From Thermofilum sp. NZ13 (lineage in GTDB: Archaea > Thermoproteota > Thermoprotei > Thermofilales > Thermofilaceae), in the NCBI GenBank assembly GCA_002855745.1, contig NDWX01000015.1, positions 1 to 42,052 of the forward strand: 42,052 bases of DNA, in the 5' to 3' direction. Positions 34,701 through 42,052 of this stretch are shown here, piece by piece. Both the position numbers and the translations under genes were made by a program. The notes beneath the pieces were generated by a model, which was not told the DNA's origin, did not search any database, and worked only from the letters and a program-made list of their open reading frames with translations. Position 1 is the first letter of the stretch; each line of letters starts with the position of its first letter.

Positions 34701-35075
34701 CTAGACCCCGACGTCTGGGTCGTGGGCGCTGGCTCCAAGCACGCTAAAGCCGTACTCTTCAACGTCGTACCCCGCGTGATGGACCTGCTTGCACCCACCG
34801 CTCAAGACCAGTACGCGCAGCTCTCAAGCTACGTTGCGGAGAAGAACGGCACCCTGGCAAAGGTCCACGGCGTCTCACAGGCGACTGTGACGCAGCCCAC
34901 TCAGCAGTGCATATGCCCTGAGCCGCAGCAGCCGCAGTGCCCTGCCTGCCCGCAGTGCCCGCCGGCCACTCAAGTGGGGGTGAAGCCTGAGGAGCTTACA
35001 AGGTCACTGGTAGTGGGCCTGATAGCTGGAGTGCTTATCGGGCTAGCAGTCGCGATGCTCCTTCGAAGAAAGTGA
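31710..35075 (+). CDS. Membrane-anchored GH57 amylopullulanase-like enzyme with DOMON/glucodextranase-C module
   Basis: A protein of about 1121 residues; positions are counted from the longer GTG start at 31701. The signal peptide is about 4-30. The GH57 domain (about 35-480) has motif 1 WHYHQP (42-47), motif 3 GIWPAE with nucleophile E314, motif 4 TVTDDTI with acid/base Asp (336-337) and motif 5 DGENPWE (417-423). A linker region follows, then a carbohydrate-binding DOMON/glucodextranase-C module from about 813 (SDPEGDDDGAGGYKYP), a short Cys/Pro/Gln tail (about 1066-1085) and a transmembrane anchor. It should cut alpha-1,4 and alpha-1,6 bonds in starch or pullulan at the cell surface. ATG 31710 follows AGGTGG. 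A perfect 8-residue tandem duplication lies at 182-197. Confidence 0.92.
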   Translation: MKNSKVVTLALTLILLAEVLMYPALGQQPSGTLYVVLIWHYHQPWYYDVNGTSFLLPWARMHTVGNYYKMAYILSKHPDVKATFTFSGSLVQQILDYNSGVKDYRLIISEKIAEGQPLTTEEKFSMLSMPGGFFDVNWDRVVNVVPRFAELRDRAQRALSAYIALPEEEYKRRVAGEFSDQDYLDLSDQDYLDLAVLFNLFWIDPMVLREQYPDVYQLRVQALNGARGFTRQQLQAVLSVHRDLLRKVLPMYASLAEKGQAELIPVPYSHPLAPILADLGLLDDVKVHVSLSTQLFQRVFNYRPVGIWPAEQAVNGYVLAAFASEGYTWTVTDDTILVKAGLNPSDPSVGMKAWFATLNGTKLYVFFRNSELSNLIGFQYSRGDSKQAAQDLINRLLSLAKSSDGTNVVVIALDGENPWESYPEFGDTFLDSLYSLLSEYQSKGLLTTITPREYLAKFAGTARELPTKSYKYLDLAGRDISDTPLSLTEDAYTQLPRRDVTAQIPEGSWSGGELAVWIGQRQENAAWMMLVKTRQDVLKALGVNNLREALTVNRKAAEDLLRAEASDWTFWYGGDMGGGFPANPLYKGYLRRAYEDAGLKPPDYLLTQFNPDATPVGTLNRDYPKPPATPPELDGKLSAGEWAGALNMSLGDRLFRSVLVLPTGQGMYIAAIPVSKSSLDDAKTAVALYTTCSARSASPFHPGFNSFPRYSKLDMGMGLFYEVLVYPANLSVAVSAADGRGGWTPLFYLKASVGDAVEAFVPWSALGLSQGELFYITAASYSGSTVVESATRVGSVYQMIVPRAAATAAGKVLFEMSDPEGDDDGAGGYKYPKADVFIPGVFDLTKFRVVDSGSSLTFEVYFKELGGNPWSGPNGFCLQYPQIYIHTTLSVPGRTDTFGLNVNITEDSAWHIALLLAPGWGSDPAPNGEKAAIYLSDGTVAVQDGKFKVYADPARNAIIAEVSKDILPDAGNADKWKYVVAVTSYDGYGTMKIRPFGLDPDVWVVGAGSKHAKAVLFNVVPRVMDLLAPTAQDQYAQLSSYVAEKNGTLAKVHGVSQATVTQPTQQCICPEPQQPQCPACPQCPPATQVGVKPEELTRSLVVGLIAGVLIGLAVAMLLRRK
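32244..32291 (+). repeat. Exact 24-bp tandem duplication inside the GH57 gene
   Basis: The unit starting TCTGACCAAGACTACCTGG occurs twice without a mismatch, adding SDQDYLDL in frame in a helical part of the GH57 domain. Identity continues two bases to the left. It looks like a recent slippage or an assembly error. Confidence 0.9.
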
Positions 35076-35083
35076 AAGTGTTT

Positions 35084-37135
35084 TTAAGGCTTCTTTACCT
35101 TGTGGAGTATCCTCCAGGAATAGGGTTTAAGTACTTTCTCTCCTGCGCTATCGCTCGCCAGAACAGTCGCGTAGCCGTCGATGGGCGCGCTGATTTCCTT
35201 CTCGCCCGCGTTGAACACGACCATAACCTCCTCGCCTCTCCACTCCCTCATGATGGCCACAGCGCCCTCATTCGTAACTCGCGCGTCGAAGAAACCTAGC
35301 CTGAGGGGCGCCAGCGATCTCCTCAGGAATGCAAGGCGCCTGATGAGGCACTGCAGGTCCCTGTCCCACTTCTCCTCATCCCACAGCATGGGGAGCCTGT
35401 TGTCGGGGTCGCCGCCCCCGCGCATTCCAACCTCGTCCCCGTAGTATATGGAGGGGGAGCCGGGTAGCGCGAAGAGGACCACGTAGAGTAGTTTGAGGCA
35501 CCCGCTCCCGCACCGCTCGGCTAGTGTCGCGATGCGGGGCGTGTCGTGGCTGCCAAGCAGGTTGTACATGGAGCTCGCCGCGAAGACGGGGATGCGAGCG
35601 TAGAGCTCCTTGAGCCTTCTAACGAAGCTTACTGCGTCGGTGTTTCTGTACACGATGAAGTCTAGCAGAGCCTCCCTCAAGTCGTAGTTCATCGCCGAGT
35701 CAGCGGTGACGCCGTAGGGGTAGTAGACAACCCCCTTGCTCACCTCGAGTATCACCGGAGCATCCCTTTTCAGCCCCTTCACAGTCGAGTAGAGCTGCTT
35801 CAGGGCGGCGTCGGGCAGCGCGTGCCCAACGTCTATCCTCAAGCCGCTAGCCCCCTGGGTGAGCCAGAACGACGCCACCTGGCAGAGCCTCTCAACCACC
35901 CGCTGGTTCGAGTAGTTGAGCTTTGGCATCCCCCAGTTGCAGATGAAGGTCTCGTAGAAGGGCCTCCTACCGCGGAGCTCAGCGGGGAACTCCCTGCAAC
36001 CACCTGCGGTGAACGTTCTCAAAAGCTCCGCCTCCCGCTCGTCAAAACTGCTGAAGAACCTGAACCAGTCTTTGTACTCGCCGCCCTCGGACAGGGCTCT
36101 GAGGAATTCTGAGCTACACGGGGAAACGTGGTGGGCTACAATGTCCACTACGATCCTGATATTCCTTCTTTCGGCCTCCTTGACGAGCCTGCTCCAGCCC
36201 TCCCAGCCACCCAGATCCTCGTCAACCTCGGTGTGGTCGATGACGTCGTACCTGTGGTAGCTCACCGACCTGTATATGGGAGTCAGGTAGACCGCCTCGA
36301 CTCCCAGCGATGCTATGTAGTCGAGGCTCTCGGTCACGTCGCGCAGAGACCCACCTAGACGGGCACGGGGCCTGGTGTTGCCCGCGATGCTCATTTTGCT
36401 TCGGGTGAAGCTGTCCGGGAAGATCAGGTAGTAAGTGCTACCGACGTACCAGTACGGCTCATCGAGCCCCACGATCTCCCCGGGCTCGATGTAGCTCTCG
36501 TCTCCCAGGCCATTCTGACCGTAGTAGAGACGCTCGCCACCGGCCTCTAGGAGGAACCTGTAGCCCTCCACGTTGCCGCTGACTACTCCTTGGAAGTAGT
36601 CGACGAGCTCGGTGCTCACGTACCTCTGCATCTCGACCCTCTTTCCGTCATTTGTTTCGACGTAAACCCGATCTAGGAGACGCGTCGGAGCCTTAAAGCG
36701 TAGGATGGTGAAGCCCAGGTACCTGCTAACGAAGGAAGGGTCCCTTTCGTCGTGGACGAGAAGCTCGGACACCAGCCTACCCTCTCTGGCGGCCGTCGCG
36801 TAGTCCGCGACCCCGACCTCAGCTAGGGAAAACTCCTCCTCAACGCCGCTGTCAGGCCAAAGCCTCACCATCACCCTAAAAGGGTTCTCCACGTCAAGAG
36901 CGGTGAACCCGCACGTAGAGCTGAACCTGTAGGGGTACGAGCCCTCCCAAAGCGAGACAACAACCCTTCCCCTCTCGCCCTCGCGACTCAGCTCGACCCT
37001 TCCGGGGAAGTAGGATGTGAAGGGCGCTACGAGGTACAGGTACTCCACCCCCTCGGGCCACTTCAGCGAGAACTCAACCAGGTATCTTCCGAAGCGAGCC
37101 CCAGATATCCTCTCCCTCCCAAGTACCCTGTACAT
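35084..37135 (-). CDS. Intracellular GH13 alpha-glucan hydrolase (neopullulanase/cyclomaltodextrinase-like)
   Basis: A 683-residue GH13 enzyme without signal peptide. Residues 1-230 form N-terminal beta-domains. The TIM barrel (about 235-600) has region I DIVAHH (331-336), region II GLRIDVGH with nucleophile D435, region III VILEVSK with acid/base E464 and region IV LLGSHD with D531; a beta-sandwich ends the chain. H replaces N in region I (usually DxVxNH). GSPSIYYGDEVG is the typical late motif. It would trim maltodextrins or cyclodextrins brought in by the neighbouring importer. ATG 37135 is preceded by AAAGGAG, so this mRNA has a leader. It is divergent from the MalEFG operon and convergent to GH57. 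Confidence 0.9.
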   Translation of the reverse strand: MYRVLGRERISGARFGRYLVEFSLKWPEGVEYLYLVAPFTSYFPGRVELSREGERGRVVVSLWEGSYPYRFSSTCGFTALDVENPFRVMVRLWPDSGVEEEFSLAEVGVADYATAAREGRLVSELLVHDERDPSFVSRYLGFTILRFKAPTRLLDRVYVETNDGKRVEMQRYVSTELVDYFQGVVSGNVEGYRFLLEAGGERLYYGQNGLGDESYIEPGEIVGLDEPYWYVGSTYYLIFPDSFTRSKMSIAGNTRPRARLGGSLRDVTESLDYIASLGVEAVYLTPIYRSVSYHRYDVIDHTEVDEDLGGWEGWSRLVKEAERRNIRIVVDIVAHHVSPCSSEFLRALSEGGEYKDWFRFFSSFDEREAELLRTFTAGGCREFPAELRGRRPFYETFICNWGMPKLNYSNQRVVERLCQVASFWLTQGASGLRIDVGHALPDAALKQLYSTVKGLKRDAPVILEVSKGVVYYPYGVTADSAMNYDLREALLDFIVYRNTDAVSFVRRLKELYARIPVFAASSMYNLLGSHDTPRIATLAERCGSGCLKLLYVVLFALPGSPSIYYGDEVGMRGGGDPDNRLPMLWDEEKWDRDLQCLIRRLAFLRRSLAPLRLGFFDARVTNEGAVAIMREWRGEEVMVVFNAGEKEISAPIDGYATVLASDSAGEKVLKPYSWRILHKVKKP

Positions 37136-37164
37136 AAGCGACTCCTTTCCCGCTAGCAGAGCAT

Positions 37165-37190
37165 GCCTTAATAAGGTTGGTAATTAAGGC
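37165..37190. promoter_or_regulatory. Inverted repeat GCCTTAAT-N10-ATTAAGGC between amylase and sugar-importer genes
   Basis: The 8-bp arms (37165-37172 and 37183-37190) are perfect. CCTTA and TAAGG recur within the left arm and spacer, so three CCTTAA-like elements occur in 26 bp. The element covers the minus-strand TATA-like CTTATTAAGG of the GH13 gene. A plus-strand TATA (GATTTAAAC, about 37238-37246) serves the importer. It is a candidate operator for a sugar-responsive regulator such as a TrmB-type protein, none of which is encoded in the window. Confidence 0.55.
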
Positions 37191-37269
37191 AGAGAATAAA
37201 ACCTAGTTCCCTAATTGAATTAAAAAACATTATGGAGAAAGATTTAAACTCTAGCCGGAGAAGTAGGTC

Positions 37270-38769
37270 ATGCAAGAGGTGGGAGTTTTGAGTAAAACCG
37301 CAAGCCGAAATATCATAATCGCGGTGGTTCTCATCGTAGTGGCGCTAGGGATAGTGTACTTCTACTACCAGTCCACAATCGCCCCTCCCCCTAGCCAACC
37401 CACTCAGCCGACTCAACCGACGCAACCGTCCACCCCAGCTCAGCCGCCCCAGACGCCTCCCTCGAACGCCACTCAGCCCAGCCAGCCCCCAGCCCCTGCG
37501 TTGAAGACGATTACCATAGGTACCAGCACTATACGCGTGCCCAGCGACTTCTACGACTTCGTGCAGAAGGCTAAGACAGGGCAGATCCAGGTAACTATCA
37601 ACTTCTGGACTGGGATGAGCCAGTGGGAGGTGGACGTGATGAAGAACGTTATCGCGAAGTTCCAGCAGGAGTACCCCGGCATCACCGTCAAGTACACGAA
37701 CGTCCAGAACCTCAAGGAGCAGGTGAAAGCCGGCGTACTTACTGGCGACGTTGAGAACACGGCTCACGTTTTCACCTGGGCGCACGACTGGACGGGCGAC
37801 CTCGCCGACAGCGGCGCTATAGTGGCGCTGGATCAGTACCTGCCCCCCGAGACGCTCACAGACCTGAAGGCCCAGTACATGGCCTCTGCCTACACGAGCG
37901 GCATGTACAAGCTGCACCTCTACGGGCTACCCTGGGCGGCTGAGGCTATAGCGCTCGTGTGCAACAAGGACCTCGTGCCCTCGGCGCCGCAGACTTGGAG
38001 TGACTTCGAGAAGATAATGCAGCAGTGGTACAACCCCTCCAAGAACACGTACGGCATAGCGTACCAGATCGACCCCTACCACGTCTACCCGTTTGTCACT
38101 GCCTTCGGCGGCTTCTATTACGACGAGGACAGGAACGCGGTTGGCGTTAACAGCCAGGGAACGGTCGACGGGATAACCTTCTACATCCAGCACGTAATGA
38201 AGTACATGTACACCTCGGACGTTGGCATGGAGGCCCAGCTCAAGATACTTACCGACGGCAGGACCCCCTGCATGGTGACGGGCCCCTGGAACATACCCAC
38301 GATTAAGCAGAACATAAAGAACGTGGTCGTCTACCCGATACCGCCCATCGACGGGAAGACGCCAAAGCCCTTCTCTGGGGTGAAGCAGATGTGGGTGACT
38401 AAGGTCGTCGAGGGCGACAAGAACAGGCTCTACGCCTCAATACTGTTCACGATGTGGTTCACGCTGAACGATGATGCCCTGAAGACGCTCGCGGACGCGG
38501 GCTACATACCCGTCAAGCTCTCAATCCTCCAGTACCTGCAGGCTAACGCCGACAAGTACCCGACGATACTCGGCTTCGCCCAAGCCGTGTCAAACAGCGT
38601 TCCGATGCCCAAGTCGGCGAACATGAACTACGTCTGGGGACCTGTCGCGGATGTTTTGAACGCGATTGTGACCAAGTACAACGAGCAGGGAGAGCAGGCG
38701 GCGCTCAGCGCGGTTAAGCAGCTGCTCGATGACGCCCAGTCGAAGATCGTTGCCAAGATAGGAGGCTAA
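37270..38769 (+). CDS. Sugar ABC transporter substrate-binding protein (MalE-like)
   Basis: A 499-residue extracellular binding protein of the MalE family. A membrane anchor (about 13-35) is followed by a flexible linker of PTQ repeats (about 40-75), as typical for archaeal sugar-binding proteins held on the membrane. The two-lobe fold follows: TINFWTGMSQWEVDVMKNVIAKFQQEYPG, GLPWAAEAIALVCNKDLVP and GPWNIPTIKQNIKN are family stretches. Being next to GH57 and GH13 genes it likely binds maltodextrins. The start may be ATG 37270 or TTG 37288, which is preceded by GAGGTGGGAG. First gene of the importer operon. Confidence 0.9.
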   Translation: MQEVGVLSKTASRNIIIAVVLIVVALGIVYFYYQSTIAPPPSQPTQPTQPTQPSTPAQPPQTPPSNATQPSQPPAPALKTITIGTSTIRVPSDFYDFVQKAKTGQIQVTINFWTGMSQWEVDVMKNVIAKFQQEYPGITVKYTNVQNLKEQVKAGVLTGDVENTAHVFTWAHDWTGDLADSGAIVALDQYLPPETLTDLKAQYMASAYTSGMYKLHLYGLPWAAEAIALVCNKDLVPSAPQTWSDFEKIMQQWYNPSKNTYGIAYQIDPYHVYPFVTAFGGFYYDEDRNAVGVNSQGTVDGITFYIQHVMKYMYTSDVGMEAQLKILTDGRTPCMVTGPWNIPTIKQNIKNVVVYPIPPIDGKTPKPFSGVKQMWVTKVVEGDKNRLYASILFTMWFTLNDDALKTLADAGYIPVKLSILQYLQANADKYPTILGFAQAVSNSVPMPKSANMNYVWGPVADVLNAIVTKYNEQGEQAALSAVKQLLDDAQSKIVAKIGG

Positions 38770-38804
38770 ACCTCTGGTAATTTGGTAAACGGGTGCTTTT
38801 TCTC

Positions 38805-40280
38805 ATGCCCAAGAAGAGCGGGTCGGAGCTCTACCCGGCTCGAGTAGCCTTCCTGCTTATTTTCCTCAGCCTGGCCATGTACCTCTTCTTCTCACTCTGG
38901 CCGATCGCGTACTCCGTGTACATAGCTTTCACCGACGCCAACAACGTGAACATCGCCTCAGAGCCCAGGATTAAGGAGCTTCAGGCTCAGAGGGCAGTGA
39001 TAGCCAGCTACCTTTCTGCGAATAAGGAGAATGTTCTGAGTCAGGTGCGCAGGGCCGACGACTACCTGAGCGACGCCATCGCCTCGCTGCTCGAGCTGAA
39101 AACCCTTATCGCGTCGTCCACGCCCCAGAACTTCTCGATCAGCAGGCTCACCTTCATCAGGAGCAGGGTCGATGAAGACCTGACTTACGCCTCAAGCATC
39201 GTCAACAGCAACACCACTTTCCTCTACTACTACCGGGGCCTGGGCGACACCCTGTACAGGGCCGTCTCGATCGTTGACAGCGGCATATGGGGGGACGTGG
39301 ACAGGATCGTCGGCTTCAAGCTTGCCTTGAGCGAGAACGACCTGAGCCAGCTGCGCGAAGCTGTTCTCCCAAAGGTAGATCAGGCGTTAGGCCTGCTGCA
39401 GCAGAGCAGGGACCGCCTCAGGGAGGTCGAGGGAAACTACGACCTGTTAGTGGGCTCCGCGACTGCTGGCATTGACCAGGAGATAGACAGGATTTCGATG
39501 CACTTCGTGGGCCTGCAGAACTTCCAGACCCTCTTCACGGACTCGCGCTTCCCCTACTCCATTTTCAAGACCCTGCTATTCGTGCTGACCAGCGTTCCCC
39601 TAAAGGTAGCCGTGGGAGTCTCCCTGGCCTTCCTTTTCTCAAGCCCCATGATCTACGGCCGGAAGGCGATGCGAGCCGCCCTGCTCGTACCCTGGGCCCT
39701 CCCAGTCCTGCTCTCCGTAACCACCTGGAGGATGATGTTCGCCCCAGGCATAGGGCCCGTGGCAAACTACCTCGCGTCGATCGGCGTGGACTTCAGCATA
39801 TACAACAGGGAGTGGGACGCCTTCCTTGTGTACAACATAGTTGAGATGTGGCTCGCCTACCCGTTCATAATGACCGTCACTATGGCGGCTATCTCCTCCA
39901 TTCCCAAGGAGCTAATAGAGTCTGCAATGGTCGACGGCGCCTCGTTCTGGCAGCGCTTCAGGGAAATAATGCTCCCCCTGACCTCCCGCCCAGTGCTGTT
40001 CGCGAGCATCCTGACGGCAGGCGCCTCGCTTCAGGCATTCATGGTTCCTCTGCTCATCAACAACGGGGGGCCGACGAAGGAGATCCAGTTCCTCTGGTTC
40101 TCCAGGACAACCGGAGGAGTCAACGAGATGATGGTGCTCTTCGGCTACAACAGGGCCTACCTGGACCAGCAGTATGGGCTCTCCACCGCCGCGTACCTGG
40201 TCGTCGTGCTGATACTGCTGCTATACGCCCTAGCGTGGTACTACCTGATATACAAGCGGACCTCACCGGGTGGTGCGTGA
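38805..40280 (+). CDS. Sugar ABC transporter permease (MalF-like) with a large extracellular helical insert
   Basis: About 491 residues. After TM1 (about 20-43) there is an extracellular region of about 200 residues predicted to be mostly coiled or helical, before TM2, as in MalF-type permeases; it may contact the binding protein. The C-terminal half has the MalF-type permease helices and the EAA loop, IPKELIESAMVDGASFWQRFREIMLPL. ATG 38805 is preferred over the in-frame GTG 38793 because GGGTG nine bases upstream may act as Shine-Dalgarno. The stop TGA overlaps the start of the next permease (TGATG). Confidence 0.88.
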   Translation: MPKKSGSELYPARVAFLLIFLSLAMYLFFSLWPIAYSVYIAFTDANNVNIASEPRIKELQAQRAVIASYLSANKENVLSQVRRADDYLSDAIASLLELKTLIASSTPQNFSISRLTFIRSRVDEDLTYASSIVNSNTTFLYYYRGLGDTLYRAVSIVDSGIWGDVDRIVGFKLALSENDLSQLREAVLPKVDQALGLLQQSRDRLREVEGNYDLLVGSATAGIDQEIDRISMHFVGLQNFQTLFTDSRFPYSIFKTLLFVLTSVPLKVAVGVSLAFLFSSPMIYGRKAMRAALLVPWALPVLLSVTTWRMMFAPGIGPVANYLASIGVDFSIYNREWDAFLVYNIVEMWLAYPFIMTVTMAAISSIPKELIESAMVDGASFWQRFREIMLPLTSRPVLFASILTAGASLQAFMVPLLINNGGPTKEIQFLWFSRTTGGVNEMMVLFGYNRAYLDQQYGLSTAAYLVVVLILLLYALAWYYLIYKRTSPGGA

Positions 40281-41131
40281 TGGCGAGGTACTGGCTGAGG
40301 CTCGTAGGCGCGGTAGCGCTGACGACGCTCTCCTTCCTAATAGTTTTCATTCTGCTGTACCCCGTCCTCTTCGCGGTGCTGACCAGCCTCGTTCGAGGAC
40401 AGAGCCTCGTGACCGACCCAGCCCAGATACTCGCAACTGGCATCTCGCTCGAGCACTACCTGAAGGCCGTCAGCGACCCCCGTTTCATCAACGCGACAGT
40501 CCTGAGCCTGCTCGTCGCGGTCACGAACATCGTCTTCGCCCTAGTGGTGATCACCCCAGCCGCCTACGCTTTCTCGCGCTTCAAGTTCCCCGGCAGGGGC
40601 GCGCTCCTTGTAGCCTACCTTGTCCTGAACCAGGTGGGCGGGGGCTTCGGGGTAGCGGCGGTCATAGCCCTCTACGTGATGCTCCTCAAGCTGAACCAGA
40701 TCGGCGTCCCCGTCATCGGAAACCCAGTCGTGCTGGCAGCCATCTACACCGCGGGCGCGGTCCCCTTCCAGACGTGGATGGTGAAAAACTACCTCGACGC
40801 CCTGCCGCGCGAGATCGACGAGTCCGCGTTCATTGACGGCGCCAGCTGGAGGCAGATAATCTTCGACGTGGTCCTCCCGGCCTCCAAGCCCACGATGATC
40901 GTGATAGCTCTCTTCGCCTTCATGGGCGCCTGGGGGGAGTTCATCATAGCGAACTTCCTGAGGATCGAAACGCTGGCCGCCTACGTCTACGAGACCGCCA
41001 CGAGCCAGACAATATTCTGGAGCGACTTCGCCGCCCGGACGATAATTTTTGCCATCCCGATAATAGCCATATACGTCTTCACGCAGAAATACATCGGCGA
41101 AGCGATGAGATACGGGGCGGGAAAACTCTAG
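40280..41131 (+). CDS. Sugar ABC transporter permease (MalG-like)
   Basis: A 283-residue permease with six hydrophobic segments. The EAA loop is LPREIDESAFIDGASWRQIIFDVVLPASKP near residues 173-202, the site that docks the ATPase. ATG 40280 overlaps the MalF stop (TGATG); the same frame stays open far upstream (to 39848) but that part lies inside the MalF gene and is not used. With MalE and MalF it makes an importer lacking only the ATPase, which must be encoded elsewhere. The fragment at the start of the window is of the right class. Confidence 0.92.
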   Translation: MARYWLRLVGAVALTTLSFLIVFILLYPVLFAVLTSLVRGQSLVTDPAQILATGISLEHYLKAVSDPRFINATVLSLLVAVTNIVFALVVITPAAYAFSRFKFPGRGALLVAYLVLNQVGGGFGVAAVIALYVMLLKLNQIGVPVIGNPVVLAAIYTAGAVPFQTWMVKNYLDALPREIDESAFIDGASWRQIIFDVVLPASKPTMIVIALFAFMGAWGEFIIANFLRIETLAAYVYETATSQTIFWSDFAARTIIFAIPIIAIYVFTQKYIGEAMRYGAGKL

Positions 41132-41132
41132 G

Positions 41133-41142
41133 TTTTTATAAC
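41133..41142 (+). promoter_or_regulatory. TATA-like box for the RuBisCO gene
   Basis: TTTTTATAAC directly after the MalG stop lies about 30 bp before ATG 41171, so the RuBisCO gene probably has its own promoter rather than being part of the sugar-importer operon. Confidence 0.5.
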
Positions 41143-41170
41143 ACTTCTCCTCTTCTCGATATCGAGCCTC

Positions 41171-42052
41171 ATGCCTGAGGAGTTTGAGCCCTATCCGGCT
41201 TTTGTCAAGCGCGGCTACACCCCGGACCCGGATGAGGAGGTGGTTGTCACCTTCAGGGTTACGCCCGCGGAGGGCTTCACAGTCGAGGACGCGGCCGGCG
41301 CGGTCGCGGCCGAGAGCAGCGTCGGGACCTGGACCACTCTCTACCAGTGGTACGACCAGCGCAGGGTTGACAGGCTGATGGGCAAGGCCTACGAGTTCCG
41401 CGACCTCGGCGACGGCTCTTACCTCGTCCGCGTCGCCTACCCCGCGGAGCTCTTCGAGGAGGGCAACATGCCCGCCTTCATGGCATCAGTAGCGGGCAAT
41501 GTGTTCGGCATGAAGAGGGTCAAGGGGCTTAGGGTCGAGGATATCTACCTCCCCCCGAGGTTCCTGAGGGCTTTTAAAGGCCCCTCGAAGGGCATACAGG
41601 GTGTTCGCGAGGTTCTCGGCATCAGGGGGAGGCCGATCGTAGGCACCGTTCCGAAGCCCAAGGTCGGCTACACGCCCGAGGAGGTGGAGAGGCTTGCCTA
41701 CGAGCTCCTCGTGGGGGGCATGGACTACGTGAAGGACGACGAGAACCTAGCCAGCCCGAGCTACTGCAGGTTCGAGGAGAGGGCTAGAGCCGTGATGAGG
41801 GCGATCGACAGGGCGGAGCGGGAGACGGGTGAGAGGAAGGCCTGGTTCGCGAACATCACCGCCGACGTCAGGGAGATGGAGCGCCGGCTCAAGCTCGTCG
41901 CGGACTACGGGAACCCCTACGTGATGGTCGACGTCGTGGTGGCCGGCTGGGCCTCCCTCGGCTACGTGAGGGACCTGGTGGAGGAGCACGGCCTCGCGAT
42001 CCACGCCCACCGCGCTATGCACGCCGCCTTCACGAGGAACCCCTACCACGGC
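41171..42052 (+). CDS. rbcL: Form III (archaeal) ribulose-1,5-bisphosphate carboxylase large subunit, 3' end beyond window
   Basis: The first 294 codons of an archaeal RuBisCO; the 3' end runs off the window. Catalytic blocks seen are GTVPKPKVG (substrate-binding Lys), GGMDYVKDDEN (carbamylated Lys and Mg-binding Asp/Glu), and HAHRAMHAAFTRNPYHG (active-site His and Arg). The N-terminal YVKRGYTPDPDEEVV-like opening and absence of plant/cyanobacterial insertions fit form III. In archaea this enzyme works in the AMP (nucleoside) salvage route, giving 3-phosphoglycerate. Whether the partner genes (AMP phosphorylase, R15P isomerase) are present cannot be seen here. Confidence 0.95.
   Translation, partial: MPEEFEPYPAFVKRGYTPDPDEEVVVTFRVTPAEGFTVEDAAGAVAAESSVGTWTTLYQWYDQRRVDRLMGKAYEFRDLGDGSYLVRVAYPAELFEEGNMPAFMASVAGNVFGMKRVKGLRVEDIYLPPRFLRAFKGPSKGIQGVREVLGIRGRPIVGTVPKPKVGYTPEEVERLAYELLVGGMDYVKDDENLASPSYCRFEERARAVMRAIDRAERETGERKAWFANITADVREMERRLKLVADYGNPYVMVDVVVAGWASLGYVRDLVEEHGLAIHAHRAMHAAFTRNPYHG

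Noticed and set aside
39848-40279. Extension of the MalG frame upstream into MalF
   Set aside because: Lies wholly inside the permease gene; the TGATG overlap and family length fix the start at 40280.

Overview
The window looks like a chromosomal segment of a hyperthermophilic archaeon of the Thermoproteota, most like a Thermofilum-type organism. This is an inference from gene content, not a database match. The evidence is an archaeal-type PEP carboxylase, a class II archaeal GAPDH, the start of a form III RuBisCO, an XPB-Bax1 pair, a thermopsin-family protease, archaeal inositol-1-phosphate synthase, high G+C with dense genes, frequent GTG/TTG starts, and promoters of archaeal type. Many first genes have a TATA-like box about 25-30 bp before the start codon, so their mRNAs are probably leaderless. 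Several downstream genes instead carry GGTG/GGAG Shine-Dalgarno motifs.

Left part (1-10.3 kb). The window opens with a perfect 123-bp fold-back that interrupts an ABC-ATPase (MalK-type TOBE end); this is probably an assembly or contig-end artefact. Then come a CruF-like membrane protein, GAPDH, a secreted thermopsin-like protease that overlaps a convergent VapBC module with a putative autoregulatory operator, PEP carboxylase, a GC-rich intergenic stretch folding into seven consecutive hairpins, a tRNA-thiolation PP-loop enzyme, an MFS permease, a possibly degraded remnant, and a frameshifted hypothetical gene.

Middle (10.3-29.4 kb). This holds a DUF973-like membrane protein; a four-gene FmdE + BtuFCD/FecBCD-type uptake operon; a TauE/SafE exporter and a DUF5320-like protein; a TetR regulator divergent from a BASS-family transporter with paired operator palindromes; a truncated Opp-type ATPase tail fused in operon to a secreted GH5 glucanase; XPB-Bax1; an archaeal ATPase; an orphan cas6; ino1; PadR; a membrane-protein/winged-helix pair; and a GH4 glycosidase with a CHGH motif.

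Right part (29.4-42 kb). After a cytosolic HtrA-like protease there is a polysaccharide-utilisation locus. It has a DOMON/glucodextranase-C surface protein interrupted by an in-frame TGA, a large membrane-anchored GH57 amylopullulanase-like enzyme sharing the same module, a divergent intracellular GH13 enzyme, and a MalEFG-type ABC importer without its own ATPase. The logic is outside cleavage of alpha-glucan by GH57, capture and import by MalEFG, and inside trimming by GH13. The window ends inside form III RuBisCO. No rRNA, tRNA, CRISPR array or intact insertion sequence was seen.
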